Positions 7,071-15,852 of a stretch of DNA of 64,000 nt are shown in pieces (positions within the stretch are counted from its first letter, which is position 1; each line of letters opens with the position of its first letter). The stretch comes from Streptomyces sp. CC208A (lineage in GTDB: Bacteria > Actinomycetota > Actinomycetes > Streptomycetales > Streptomycetaceae). The notes under the pieces were generated by a model that worked only from the letters and a program-made list of their open reading frames with translations, made no database searches and was not told the origin of the DNA. Location of the stretch: NCBI RefSeq assembly GCF_030010625.1, contig NZ_JASCXN010000009.1:1-64000 (forward strand). The letters are read 5' to 3'. The position numbers and the translations under genes are program-made.

Positions 7071-10000
7071 CTATCGCTCCTGCTGGTGGTTCGGACCGAG
7101 GTGGAAGCTACCCGTGGTCGAGTTGCCCGCCTGACGGCCCTGCTGGATGCCGCGGCGCAGGTTGGTGAGCCGGCCGCGGACGTCGTCGGGTGCACGCGAG
7201 ACCTGGGGGCCGGCCGTGTGGGCCTGCTCCTGGGCGGTCCCGGGTACGAGGTTGGCCTTCGGCACACGGCGCGGAAGACCGGAGGTGGTGACCCCGCCGG
7301 CGGAGGGCTTGCGCGCCCGCTCGGCCTGGCGCACCAGGTCGTCGTTGGGCGAGGGCCGCCAGGCGGCTCCGCCCGTCCGGCCGCCGTCACCGGCGACCGG
7401 ACCGCCGGCCGGCCGCGGACCCGCCGGGGCGGGCTGCTGCACGACCGGGGTCTGCGTGGTCTGCTCGACCCGGGGCGCCGGCTGCGCCGGACGGCCCTGG
7501 GCCTGCTGCTGACCCTGGTCCTGGTGGAACCAGTTGGTCTCCAGCGTGTCGTACAGCGGCGTACGTCCCTCGCCCGCGCCCGGCGCCGGCGGCAGGGCCT
7601 CCGGACGACGCGGCCGACCGAGCTGCTGGGGACCGGCCTGCTGGGGACCCGGCTGCTGCGGTCCCGCCTGCTGCGGTGCGCCGAAGTCGTTGCCGGTGCG
7701 CTGACGCGGGGCCGGGGGCTGCGGGGCCTGCGGCTGCTGCTGCGCCTGCGGTACGAAGGGCTGGTTGCCGTACGGCGGACGGCCCTGGTACTGCGGAGCC
7801 TGGGGGGCCTGGGGCGCCTGCGGTGCGCCGAAGTCCGGGCGCGGGAACTGGCCGGTGGAACCCGGACCCTGGGGGGCCTGCGGGGCGCCGAAGTCCGGGC
7901 GCGGGAACTGGCCCGTGGAGCCGGGACCCTGGGGGGCACCGAAGTCCGGACGCGCGAACTGCGCGGTGGACGCCGGGTCCTGGGCCTGCGGGGCCTGGGG
8001 GACCTGGGGCGCCTGCGGGGCACCGAAGTCGGGGCGCGGGAACTGACCGGTCGAACCGGGGCCCTGCGGGGCGCCCGGCGCGGCGAACGAGCCCGTGGTC
8101 TCCGGGTCGTCGTGGCCGCGCGGGGCGTCCAGCGGCGTCATGTCCTGCTGCGGGCGGCGCACCGGCTGCTGCTGGGCCGGGTCGCTGCCCCAGCTCGCGG
8201 CCTGCGGGCGCTGGGGGTTGCCGCCGGGCAGCTCGGCGCGCGGGAAGCCGTTCGGGGCGCCCAGCGGGTCCTGCTGCTGCGGGACCTGGGGGGCCTGCGG
8301 CTCCTGCGGGCTCTGCTGACGGCCGCCCCACACGTCCGTACGGGACGGGATGGCGCTGGCCGCGCCGCCGATGAGACCGGCGCCGGGGCCGGGCTGCTGC
8401 GGCTTGGGGAGCTGCGGAAGCTGACCGGTCTGCTCCAGCTGGGCGTTGGCCGGCTGGGGCTGCTGGGGCTGCTGGGGCTGCTGCGGGGCCGGGGCCTGGG
8501 GGGCCTGCGGCGCGCCGTCACGGGCGGGCAGCGCGGTGCGCGGACCACCGGCCGGGCCGACCTGGCCGCGTGCGCCACCCGGACCGGCGCCGAGCCGGCC
8601 GGCCGGAGCCGACGGGCCGCCGAGGCCCGGACGTCCGGCACCGGGACCGCCCGCACCGGGACCGCCCGCGCCGGGACCACCGCCCGCGCCGGGGCCGCCG
8701 GGGAGACGGCCGCCGGGGGCGTTGCCACCCTGCGGGGCCGCGCCCTGGGAGCCCGGGCCCTGCTTGGGGGCCGGCTTGCGGCCGCCCTGGGCGACGTCGA
8801 CCGGGAGCATGACGAGCGCGGTGGTGCCGCCCGAGTCGGACGGGCGCAGCTGGATGCGGATGCCGTGTCGCAGGGACAGGCGGCCGACCACGAAGAGGCC
8901 CATGCGGCGGGAGACGGAGACGTCCACGGTGGGCGGCGAGGCGAGCCGCTCGTTGATCGCCGCCAGGTCCTCGGGGGAGAGGCCGATGCCGGTGTCGTGG
9001 ATCTCGACGAGCACGCGGCCGTCGGGCAGCGCGTGACCGGTGACCCGGACCTTGGTCTGCGGGGAGGAGAACGAGGTGGCGTTCTCGAGCAGCTCGGCGA
9101 GGAGGTGCACGAGGTCGTTGACGACCCGGCCGACGACGTCGGTCGCCGGGACCGCGGCCAGTTCGATGCGCTCGTACTGCTCCACCTCGGAGGCGGCGGC
9201 GCGGAGCACGTCGACCAGCGGGACCGGGCGGGTCCACCGGCGGCCCGGCTCCTCGCCCGCGAGGACGAGGAGGTTCTCGCCGTTCCGGCGCATACGGGTC
9301 GCGAGGTGGTCGAGCTTGAAGAGCGAGGAGAGCTGGTCCGGGTCGGCCTCGCGGGACTCCAGCTCGGAGATGAGCGAGAGCTGACGCTGGATGAGACCCT
9401 GCGAACGGCGCGAGAGGTTGGTGAACATCGCGTTGACGTTGCCCCGGAGGAGGGCCTGCTCGGCGGCGAGGCGGACGGCCTCGCGGTGCACGTCGTCGAA
9501 GGCCGCGGCCACCTGGCCGATCTCGTCCCGGGAGTGCACACCGACGGACTCGACGGAGGTGTCGACGTCCTGCGGGTCGGACTCGGAGAGCTGCTTGACG
9601 AGCTCGGGCAGGCGTTCCTGGGCGACCTTGGTCGCGGTGTCCTGGAGCCGGCGCAGCGAGCGGATCATGGACCGCGCCACGACGAAGGCGCCGATGAGCG
9701 AGACGCCGAGGACGAGGAGGATCAGCGCACCGTTGATGATGGCCTCGCGCTGCGACTCCTGCCGCAGCTCACGGGCCATCGTCTCCATCTCGCCGAGGAG
9801 CTGGTTCTCGATGCGGCCCATGGCCGCGATCTTGGTCTCGTACTCGTCGGTGAAGTTGAGGTAACCGCGCTTGTCCCTCTGACTGGTGATGGCGGCGTCG
9901 GACTTCAGCACCCGCTCGGCGTACTTCTCGGCGTCCACGATCGTGGGGTTGCCGGAGCGCAGCGAGTCGGTGAGGTCGGCGGCGTTGCCGCCGGTCGCCT

Positions 10001-11048
10001 CGTAGATCGCCGTGAAGGACTTGAAGGCGTTGCTCTCGCCGCTGAGCGCGGCCTCGCCGTAGAGGCGGTCACCGGGCTTGAACTGGCCGGTGGTCTTGTC
10101 GCTGGCCGGCAGGGCACCCGCGATGATCGCCTGCTGGATGGAGGCGTACTCCTTGGCGGACGAGAACGCGGCGAGCGCGCGGGTCCGCTTGATCATCTCG
10201 GGGTTGCTGGTCGCCTGCGCCATGTCCTGGGAGAGGCTGAGCAGCGAGCGGATGAGACGGCTGTACGCCTCGACCGTCACCGAGTGCTGGACGCCCTTCT
10301 TGTAGGCGTTGCCCCGGATGTTGGTGAGGTCGATGACCTGCGAGGCGATCGTGTTGACGTTCGAGCGGATGCTCCGCAGCGCCTCGTCGTTCTCGCCGTT
10401 CGGGATGGCCCGGGTCGCGTCGAGGAAGGCGTCGTACTGACGGTCCGTGCGGCGCCGCGGGTTGGCGATCTGGTAGTCGCTGACCGGGCGGCCGTTGGCG
10501 AGCGGACCGGCGGACAGGTCGCGCTCGGCCTGGAGGGCCTGGGCGAGCGCGGTCGCCTCACGGGTCAGCTTGGTGAGCAGCTGCATGTGGTCGAGCTGCT
10601 GCATGTCCTGCAGCGACTCGTTGATGCGGATGCCGCCGAGGCTGGTGGCCGCGACCACGGGGAGGGTCAGCAGGGCCACCAGGCGCGTGGAGATGCGCCA
10701 GTTGCGCAGGGCTATTCGGGGGCCGGTCGAGTTCTCGGGGTTCGTGGGCGGGGCGTCCTTCTCCCCGCCCTTCTTCTTCCCGCGCGCGGCGGTGGCCGCG
10801 TCGGACTCGCCGGGCGCGGCGGACGGGCCGGAACGGCGTGCGGAGCCCTCGCCGGGCTCGCCGTTCGGCCGCGCGGCCTTGCCCTGGTTCCTGCCCTGGC
10901 CGCCCGGGCCGGGCGCCTGCTGGGCGGAGTGCGGGGCCCCGGGACCGCGATCGGCCCCGGTACGCGGTTCCTGCTCCGACGGAGCGTCCGCGCGACCCTT
11001 GCGGGCCGGGGCGGAGCCCGCGCCATCCCTCTTGAAACGTCCCTGCAC
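7071..11048 (-). CDS. cvnA: Conservon sensor histidine-kinase-like protein CvnA (second conservon)
   Basis: A 1325-aa membrane sensor, longer than its paralogue. Order: a basic, Pro/Gly-rich N-terminus; a first membrane segment (LVALLTLPVVAATSLGGI); an external NIT-like sensor; a second membrane segment (GALILLVLGVSLIGAFVVA) and HAMP; FKLDHLATRMRRN; a HATPase near residues 640-740 (LLAELLENATSFSSPQ, DTGIGLSPED). The C-terminal third is low-complexity Pro/Gln/Ala/Gly and contains several copies of (S)TGQFPRPDFGAPQ, encoded around 7820-8060. The GTG at 11048 has AGAGG 11 nt upstream; frame remains open upstream to 11321 but without a better start. By position probably cvn1 in S. coelicolor terms (from memory). 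Confidence 0.87.
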   Translation of the reverse strand: MQGRFKRDGAGSAPARKGRADAPSEQEPRTGADRGPGAPHSAQQAPGPGGQGRNQGKAARPNGEPGEGSARRSGPSAAPGESDAATAARGKKKGGEKDAPPTNPENSTGPRIALRNWRISTRLVALLTLPVVAATSLGGIRINESLQDMQQLDHMQLLTKLTREATALAQALQAERDLSAGPLANGRPVSDYQIANPRRRTDRQYDAFLDATRAIPNGENDEALRSIRSNVNTIASQVIDLTNIRGNAYKKGVQHSVTVEAYSRLIRSLLSLSQDMAQATSNPEMIKRTRALAAFSSAKEYASIQQAIIAGALPASDKTTGQFKPGDRLYGEAALSGESNAFKSFTAIYEATGGNAADLTDSLRSGNPTIVDAEKYAERVLKSDAAITSQRDKRGYLNFTDEYETKIAAMGRIENQLLGEMETMARELRQESQREAIINGALILLVLGVSLIGAFVVARSMIRSLRRLQDTATKVAQERLPELVKQLSESDPQDVDTSVESVGVHSRDEIGQVAAAFDDVHREAVRLAAEQALLRGNVNAMFTNLSRRSQGLIQRQLSLISELESREADPDQLSSLFKLDHLATRMRRNGENLLVLAGEEPGRRWTRPVPLVDVLRAAASEVEQYERIELAAVPATDVVGRVVNDLVHLLAELLENATSFSSPQTKVRVTGHALPDGRVLVEIHDTGIGLSPEDLAAINERLASPPTVDVSVSRRMGLFVVGRLSLRHGIRIQLRPSDSGGTTALVMLPVDVAQGGRKPAPKQGPGSQGAAPQGGNAPGGRLPGGPGAGGGPGAGGPGAGGPGAGRPGLGGPSAPAGRLGAGPGGARGQVGPAGGPRTALPARDGAPQAPQAPAPQQPQQPQQPQPANAQLEQTGQLPQLPKPQQPGPGAGLIGGAASAIPSRTDVWGGRQQSPQEPQAPQVPQQQDPLGAPNGFPRAELPGGNPQRPQAASWGSDPAQQQPVRRPQQDMTPLDAPRGHDDPETTGSFAAPGAPQGPGSTGQFPRPDFGAPQAPQVPQAPQAQDPASTAQFARPDFGAPQGPGSTGQFPRPDFGAPQAPQGPGSTGQFPRPDFGAPQAPQAPQAPQYQGRPPYGNQPFVPQAQQQPQAPQPPAPRQRTGNDFGAPQQAGPQQPGPQQAGPQQLGRPRRPEALPPAPGAGEGRTPLYDTLETNWFHQDQGQQQAQGRPAQPAPRVEQTTQTPVVQQPAPAGPRPAGGPVAGDGGRTGGAAWRPSPNDDLVRQAERARKPSAGGVTTSGLPRRVPKANLVPGTAQEQAHTAGPQVSRAPDDVRGRLTNLRRGIQQGRQAGNSTTGSFHLGPNHQQER

Positions 11049-11624
11049 TAGCGTCGCAACCTCTGGACCAGGCGTCCTTCCGGGTGGAACCGGAGCGGAC
11101 GGTGTCGGCGTCGATGGGGCGCGTCGGCGCGCCCCGGGTGGTCGTCGGTGACCGGCGCAGATCCCCCTCCTCCGCCGCTCGGCCGGCGCTGCGTTGCGCC
11201 CCCTGCGTGCCGGCTTCTGAAACCCACGACGGTGCGTGGAATTCCAGCACAGTGCCGGACCTCCAACAAGGGCTGCGGTCTGTACCGCAGCACCGATGAC
11301 AACCCGTGCGCGGGAGGTCACGGCGCGTAGAAGATGATCACGGAGGATTCGGACTTTTCCGTTGCAATGACTCGGCGTCCCCGAGTGTCCCAGTAGCGAT
11401 GATCAGGAGCGGAATGGATCGTTCAGTGGCGTAATGCCCCTTTCCGTGACCTGACATGACCGTCCGTAATGCCCGGAATGTCCGTCCGTTGGTGAGGAAA
11501 CTCACACGAGAATGGATGCCTTAGCCATGCATTCGAAGGGAACGCCTTGATTTAGCCTGACGCTTTACAGCATCATCCCCGCGCCCGCACGGGCGCCCGT
11601 CCCGGAACAAGGTCTGCCAGCGCG
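11049..11624. other. Long non-coding region upstream of cvnA and of a small gene
   Basis: About 575 bp, clearly less GC-rich than the coding DNA. It contains a direct repeat CGTAATGCCC (11430-11439 and 11465-11474), a repeated GAATGGAT (11412-11419 and 11510-11517), an inverted repeat GTGAG-N4-CTCAC (11492-11505) and a hairpin GCGCCCG-CA-CGGGCGC (11581-11596). It must carry the minus-strand promoter of the conservon and the promoter of the small plus-strand gene. I could not fix a promoter. Confidence 0.5.
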
Positions 11625-11822
11625 ATGACTGCACCCACGCCCGCCACCACGGCCAACCCGCGCCGCTCCACCCTCGCCCACCTCGCGGACGCCGCCGCCC
11701 TCGACCGCGGCGCCACCCCCGAGTACGCGACGGAGCTGCCCGGCACCACGGCCAACCCGCGCCGTACCGTCCTCATGCAGCCCCCCGCGCCCCACGTCCC
11801 GGCCTACCTCACCGAGGCCTGA
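11625..11822 (+). CDS. Small protein with a duplicated TTANPRR motif
   Basis: A 65-aa protein I do not recognise as a named family. It carries two copies of TTANPRR (residues 8-14 and 41-47), each followed by S/T and a hydrophobic residue (STL, TVL). The duplication is visible in DNA as a 21-bp direct repeat (11645-11665 and 11744-11764), 99 bp apart and in frame. There is no Cys, no membrane segment and no signal peptide. The ATG is weakly supported: AAGG lies about 13 nt upstream. Codon bias fits a real gene. A bacterial peptide precursor is a possibility, but no modification enzyme is adjacent. Confidence 0.55.
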   Translation: MTAPTPATTANPRRSTLAHLADAAALDRGATPEYATELPGTTANPRRTVLMQPPAPHVPAYLTEA

Positions 11823-12000
11823 CCCGCCCGCCCCGGAAAGCCGCCCCTGAAGCCGGCCCGGAAAGCCGACCGGGGCAGCCGCCCCCGAAAGGCGCGCCCA
11901 CCCGCCCGCCACCGGCGATATCCGCCGGTCGGCCGCCCCGCGCCGCGCTAGCCTGGAGCGTCAGACTCCAGCCAGCACCAAGTGAGGGGCCACAGCACTC

Positions 12001-12786
12001 GTGCGCATCGCCAGATTCTCCATCGACGGCAATGTCGCCTTCGGCGCGGTCGAGGGCGAGGGGACCGTCGAGTCCGGCGGCCTGGTCCTCGACATCATCA
12101 AGGGCATCCCGTACACCGACTTCGAGCTCAGCGGCACCAAGGTCCCGCTGAGCAAGGTCCGGCTCCTGCCGCCCGTGCTCCCCAACAAGGTCGTGGCCAT
12201 CGGCCGCAACTACGCGGAGCACGCCAAGGAGCTCGGCAACGAGGTCCCGGAGGTCCCGGTCGCCTTCTTCAAGCCGACCACCTCCGTCATCGGCCCCGGC
12301 GACGCCATCGAGTACCCCTCCTTCTCCAGCGAGCTGCACCACGAGGCCGAACTGGCCGTGGTGATCGGCCGCATGTGCCGCGAGGTGCCCCGGGAGCGCG
12401 TCAAGGACGTGATCTTCGGCTACACCTGCGCCAACGACGTGACCGCCCGCGACGTCCAGAAGCGCGAGGCCCAGTGGGCCCGCGCCAAGGGCTTCGACAC
12501 GAGCTGTCCGCTGGGCCCCTGGGTGGAGACCGACCTCGACCCGAGCGACCTCGCCCTCCAGGCCACGGTCAACGGCGAACAGCGCCAGCTCGGTCGGACG
12601 AGCGACATGATCCGCTCCATCGAGGACCTGGTCGTCCACATCACCGAGGCCATGACGCTGCTCCCCGGCGACGTCATCCTCACCGGCACCCCCGCCGGGG
12701 TCGGCCCCCTCACCGTCGGCGACGAGGTCGCCGTCACCATCGAAGGCATCGGCACTCTCACCAACAAGGTGATCAAGCGTGGCTAA
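12001..12786 (+). CDS. Fumarylacetoacetate hydrolase family protein
   Basis: A 261-aa enzyme of the FAH superfamily (C-C bond hydrolases, decarboxylases or oxaloacetate tautomerases). The metal-binding pattern is present: HHEAELAVVIG supplies the E-x-E pair and CANDVTARD a conserved Asp. LPNKVVAIGRNYAEHAKE and GDVILTGTPAGVGPL are typical. The GTG start follows a GAGGGG stretch. The gene overlaps gltX by 8 nt, so the two are co-transcribed. The substrate cannot be deduced from sequence. Confidence 0.9.
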   Translation: MRIARFSIDGNVAFGAVEGEGTVESGGLVLDIIKGIPYTDFELSGTKVPLSKVRLLPPVLPNKVVAIGRNYAEHAKELGNEVPEVPVAFFKPTTSVIGPGDAIEYPSFSSELHHEAELAVVIGRMCREVPRERVKDVIFGYTCANDVTARDVQKREAQWARAKGFDTSCPLGPWVETDLDPSDLALQATVNGEQRQLGRTSDMIRSIEDLVVHITEAMTLLPGDVILTGTPAGVGPLTVGDEVAVTIEGIGTLTNKVIKRG

Positions 12787-14293
12787 CGCGAACTCCCCCA
12801 AGCTCTCGACTTCGCTCGAGCAGGGGGCACCCCCCCGCGTCCGTTTCTGTCCGTCCCCGACCGGCAACCCCCACGTGGGCCTGGTCCGCACCGCCCTCTT
12901 CAACTGGGCCTTCGCCCGGCACAACCAGGGCACCATGGTCTTCCGCATCGAGGACACCGACGCGGCCCGCGACTCCGAGGAGTCGTACGAGCAGCTGCTC
13001 GACTCGCTCAAGTGGCTCGGCCTCGACTGGGACGAGGGCCCGGAGATCGGCGGCCCGCACGCCCCGTACCGCCAGTCGCAGCGCATGGACATCTACAAGG
13101 ACGTCGCCGACAAGCTCCTCACCAACGGGTACGCGTACCGCTGCTACTGCACCACCACCGAGCTGGACGACCGCCGCGAGGCCGCCCGCGCCGCCGGGAA
13201 GCCCTCGGGCTACGACGGCCACTGCCGCGAGCTGACCGCCGAGCAGCTCGCGGTCTACGAGGCGGAGGGCCGCGAGCCCATCGTCCGCTTCCGGATGCCC
13301 GACGAGCCGATCACCTTCACCGACCTGGTCCGCGGCGAGCTCACCTTCACCCCGGAGAACGTGCCGGACTACGGCATCCTCCGGGCCAACGGCGCCCCGC
13401 TCTACACCCTGGTCAACCCGGTCGACGACGCCCTGATGGAGATCACCCACGTCCTGCGAGGCGAGGACCTGCTCTCCTCCACCCCCCGCCAGATCGCCCT
13501 CTACAAGGCGCTGATCGAGCTGGGCGTCGCCAAGGAGATCCCCTCCTTCGGCCACCTGCCGTACGTGATGGGCGAGGGCAACAAGAAGCTCTCCAAGCGC
13601 GACCCGCAGTCCTCCCTCAACCTCTACCGGGAGCGCGGCTTCCTCCCCGAGGGCCTGCTGAACTACCTCTCGCTCCTCGGCTGGTCCTTCTCCGCCGACC
13701 AGGACATCTTCACCATCCCCGAGATGGTGGCGAAGTTCGACATCGCGGACGTCAACGCCAACCCGGCCCGCTTCGACCTCAAGAAGGCCGAGTCCATCAA
13801 CGCGGACCACATCCGCATGCTCGACGTGAAGGCCTTCACCGAGGCCTGCGAGCCCTGGCTGCGGGCCCCGCACGCGAACTGGGCCCCCGAGGACTTCGAC
13901 CGCGCCGCCTGGGAGCGGATCGCCCCGCACGCCCAGACCCGCCTCACCGTCCTCTCGGACATCACGGCCAACGTCGACTTCCTCTTCCTCCCCGAGCCGG
14001 TCTTCGACCAGCCCTCCTGGGACAAGGCGATGAAGGGCGAGCCCGCGGCCCTCCTCACCACCGCCCGCGAGAAGCTGGAGGCGGCCGACTGGACCGACCC
14101 GGAGTCCCTGAAGAACGCGGTCCTGGCCGCCGGCGAGGCCCACGGCCTCAAGCTCGGCAAGGCCCAGGCCCCGGTCCGCGTCGCCGTCACCGGCCGCACG
14201 GTCGGCCTGCCGCTCTTCGAGTCCCTGGAGATCCTGGGCAAGGAGAAGACCCTCGCCCGCATCGACGCGGCCCTGACGAAGCTCGCCGCGTAG
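12779..14293 (+). CDS. gltX: Glutamyl-tRNA synthetase
   Basis: A 504-aa class I synthetase that charges tRNA-Glu. The HIGH-type signature is PSPTGNPHVG and the KMSKS-type loop is KKLSKRD, with GEDLLSSTPRQI between. Anomaly: after MANA, residues 5-19 (NSPKLSTSLEQGAPP) are not part of the normal family N-terminus, which runs almost straight into RVRFCPSPTG. They are encoded by a 42-nt palindromic repeat element (12793-12834) inserted in frame, so the enzyme should tolerate it as a short N-terminal extension. The start is GTG at 12779. The cluster of tRNA-Glu genes 10.7 kb downstream may be of interest. Confidence 0.95.
   Translation: MANANSPKLSTSLEQGAPPRVRFCPSPTGNPHVGLVRTALFNWAFARHNQGTMVFRIEDTDAARDSEESYEQLLDSLKWLGLDWDEGPEIGGPHAPYRQSQRMDIYKDVADKLLTNGYAYRCYCTTTELDDRREAARAAGKPSGYDGHCRELTAEQLAVYEAEGREPIVRFRMPDEPITFTDLVRGELTFTPENVPDYGILRANGAPLYTLVNPVDDALMEITHVLRGEDLLSSTPRQIALYKALIELGVAKEIPSFGHLPYVMGEGNKKLSKRDPQSSLNLYRERGFLPEGLLNYLSLLGWSFSADQDIFTIPEMVAKFDIADVNANPARFDLKKAESINADHIRMLDVKAFTEACEPWLRAPHANWAPEDFDRAAWERIAPHAQTRLTVLSDITANVDFLFLPEPVFDQPSWDKAMKGEPAALLTTAREKLEAADWTDPESLKNAVLAAGEAHGLKLGKAQAPVRVAVTGRTVGLPLFESLEILGKEKTLARIDAALTKLAA
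12793..12834 (-). repeat. 42-nt palindromic repeat element inside gltX
   Basis: Arms CTCCCCC and a G-run/ACCCCC flank a core CTCGAGCGAAG (minus-strand reading). It matches the element in glnD (62429-62470) at 39 of 42 positions, in opposite orientation. Its 42-nt length is 14 codons, so gltX stays in frame. Confidence 0.8.
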
Positions 14294-14312
14294 ACAGCGC
14301 CTGTACGCATCG

Positions 14313-14351
14313 GAGGGGCGGCGGCCGGAAGATGTCCGGCCGCCGCCCCTC
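14313..14351. terminator. Bidirectional terminator, gltX/DUF3800
   Basis: A 17-bp perfect stem beginning GAGGGGCGGCGGCCGGA with a 5-nt loop lies between two converging genes, about 20 nt after the gltX stop and 4 nt from the DUF3800 stop. Confidence 0.85.
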
Positions 14352-14354
14352 TCG

Positions 14355-15278
14355 TCATGTCCGCCCTGACGCTACGGGGTGAGGGGCAGGCCCGTCCCCG
14401 GCCGACGGCGAGGGGATGAGCCGAGGAGCGACGGCGGGCGGCTTGAGAGGACCGAACATCAGGCTCGACGGCCGCCGCGTCCGTCGGTCGGACACCACGA
14501 TCCCGCCGCGCCACCTGCCTTCGGCATCCCGGTAACGGAACTGGAGGTTCTTCAGCCGCTCCCCGAACTGCTCGGACAATGACCGATACGCGTCGTCGCA
14601 GTGCACATTCCACTCCACGTCGCTCAGATAAGCGTGGCAGGCGACGGGGAACAGCAGAGAGGACACGAGGAGGTCGGCCACCTGAAGCAGCGTGTGGGTG
14701 TCGCTGTGCCCGAAGACCGGGGACTCGATGACTCCGCGCAGACTGTCACCGCCGGACCGGTACTTCCGCGTGGTCACACAGTGGACGTTGGGCGCGTTCT
14801 TCACCTTGGTGCGGCTGTCGAGCACCATCATGCCGCGTGAGTGCTCGTACGCCAGCTGGGCCTGGAAGGTCTCGTGCAGCGCGGCGACGGAGGTGGGGTA
14901 GACGCCGGACTCGTTGAACGCCCGCCCTTCCTCCTTGATCCAGACCCGGGCCAGCACACGGGCGTCGTGCCTCTCCAGTATGTCGAGCAGCGAGCACACG
15001 AGCCCCATCGCGGCCCGCCGCCAGTTGCGGTTGCCCGCGCGGAGGTTCTTCCGCACGTCGGAGCCCTTGATCTCGTGCTGGATCACTTCGGAAAGCCGCT
15101 CAGCCCGCTGCAACTCGGGCCGATAGTGCTTCTTCACATTGAGGAACTCCCAGGTCAGCGCCTTCACCTGGGAGCGGGGCACGGTGAATCCGCCGACGAC
15201 GAGGACGGGAGGGGCGTCCGGCCTGGCCGGCTCGAACGTCTGCCCGTTGCCCGCCTCGTCGATGTAGCAGAGATGCAC
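14355..15278 (-). CDS. DUF3800 domain protein
   Basis: A 307-aa protein with the DUF3800 hallmark CYIDEAGN at residues 4-11, carrying an acidic pair as in RNase H-like folds. Further conserved-looking segments are VVGGFTV, MMVLDSRTK near residue 175 and LQVADLLVSSLLFP near residue 225. The family is of unknown function, predicted nuclease-like, and often sits near mobile elements or defence genes. The GTG start at 15278 has GGGGAGG 4 nt upstream, a strong site. It lies at the edge of an accessory island with a type I restriction system. The biochemical role is inference. Confidence 0.8.
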   Translation of the reverse strand: MHLCYIDEAGNGQTFEPARPDAPPVLVVGGFTVPRSQVKALTWEFLNVKKHYRPELQRAERLSEVIQHEIKGSDVRKNLRAGNRNWRRAAMGLVCSLLDILERHDARVLARVWIKEEGRAFNESGVYPTSVAALHETFQAQLAYEHSRGMMVLDSRTKVKNAPNVHCVTTRKYRSGGDSLRGVIESPVFGHSDTHTLLQVADLLVSSLLFPVACHAYLSDVEWNVHCDDAYRSLSEQFGERLKNLQFRYRDAEGRWRGGIVVSDRRTRRPSSLMFGPLKPPAVAPRLIPSPSAGDGPAPHPVASGRT

Positions 15279-15299
15279 CGAACCTCCCCTGAACACATC

Positions 15300-15327
15300 T
15301 GTGGCCGCCCCCGAAGGGACGGCCACA
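15300..15327. terminator. Hairpin between the small operon and the DUF3800 gene
   Basis: An 8-bp outer stem TGTGGCCG/CGGCCACA encloses an inner C-run/GGG pairing. It sits about 20 nt before the DUF3800 start on the same strand, so it may end the small-gene operon or act as a leader structure. Confidence 0.5.
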
Positions 15328-15436
15328 GGGTCTGCGCAGCCATATGCGCGGTGTTTTGCTTTCTGCTCCCGATGCTGGCAAGCCGTTTTCCGACGGTCAA
15401 GCCGATCGCGGCGAGACGCCTGGAAAGCGTCAGGAT

Positions 15437-15640
15437 TCAGCCATCCGCACCGGTCAGGGCCGCGGGGCACGCCGCTTCCGGCCCTCGCCGGTGGCAGGCA
15501 CAGCCGCAACGAGGCAACAGCACCAGCCCCGTCCCGTGAGGCAACGGGACGTCCTCGATCCGGCGGCAGTCGCCGTGGAGGTCCGCGTACCCGGGCCGCC
15601 GCGCGAGCGCGCACTCCGGCGACAGCCGCGACGGGCTCAC
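15437..15640 (-). CDS. Small Cys-rich protein, third gene of a coupled operon
   Basis: A 67-aa protein with five cysteines and a His. The core is DCRRIEDVPLPHGTGLVLL followed by RCGCACH, which could bind zinc. I recall similar small Streptomyces proteins ending in CxCxCH, but no function is known to me. The start is supported by overlap: GTG at 15640 shares a GTGA with the stop of the preceding gene (15637-15639). A longer reading in this frame is open upstream to 15811, but the overlap makes the short form more likely. Confidence 0.6.
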   Translation of the reverse strand: MSPSRLSPECALARRPGYADLHGDCRRIEDVPLPHGTGLVLLPRCGCACHRRGPEAACPAALTGADG

Positions 15641-15852
15641 CGCGCGCCCTCGGGTGGACGCCGACGAGGCAGCAGATCGAGCACGTCCGGCAGCGGCGGG
15701 AACTGCGGGGCGCACGCCTCGCAGGCGTACACGTTGAACCCGGGCCCGGAGCTCTGGTGCACCTCGCACACGACGGTCGGGTTGTCGGTGACCGCATGGC
15801 AGCGGACACACATCCGCACGGGCCGCCGGGGCGCGTCGCCCGGCCCGCTCAC
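15637..15852 (-). CDS. Small zinc-ribbon-like protein, second gene of a coupled operon
   Basis: A 71-aa protein with two Cys pairs: MCVRC near residue 14 and YACEAC near residue 43, plus a Cys and His in VVCEVHQSSGPGF. This is the layout of a small zinc ribbon. Sequences of this type (C..C followed by SGPGF.VYAC..C) occur widely in Streptomyces, as I recall, without known function. The start GTG 15852 overlaps the preceding stop as GTGA; ATG 15813 would give only 58 residues and has no ribosome site. The stop overlaps the next gene the same way. Confidence 0.68.
   Translation of the reverse strand: MSGPGDAPRRPVRMCVRCHAVTDNPTVVCEVHQSSGPGFNVYACEACAPQFPPLPDVLDLLPRRRPPEGAR

Noticed and set aside
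7820..8060. CRISPR-like or minisatellite element
   Set aside because: The periodicity comes from repeated TGQFPRPDFGAPQ in the CvnA tail and keeps the reading frame.
6567..11051. Plus-strand open frame of almost 1500 codons opposite the second conservon
   Set aside because: Same effect: composition-driven frame, Leu/Arg/Gly-rich with no domains, opposite a supported gene.
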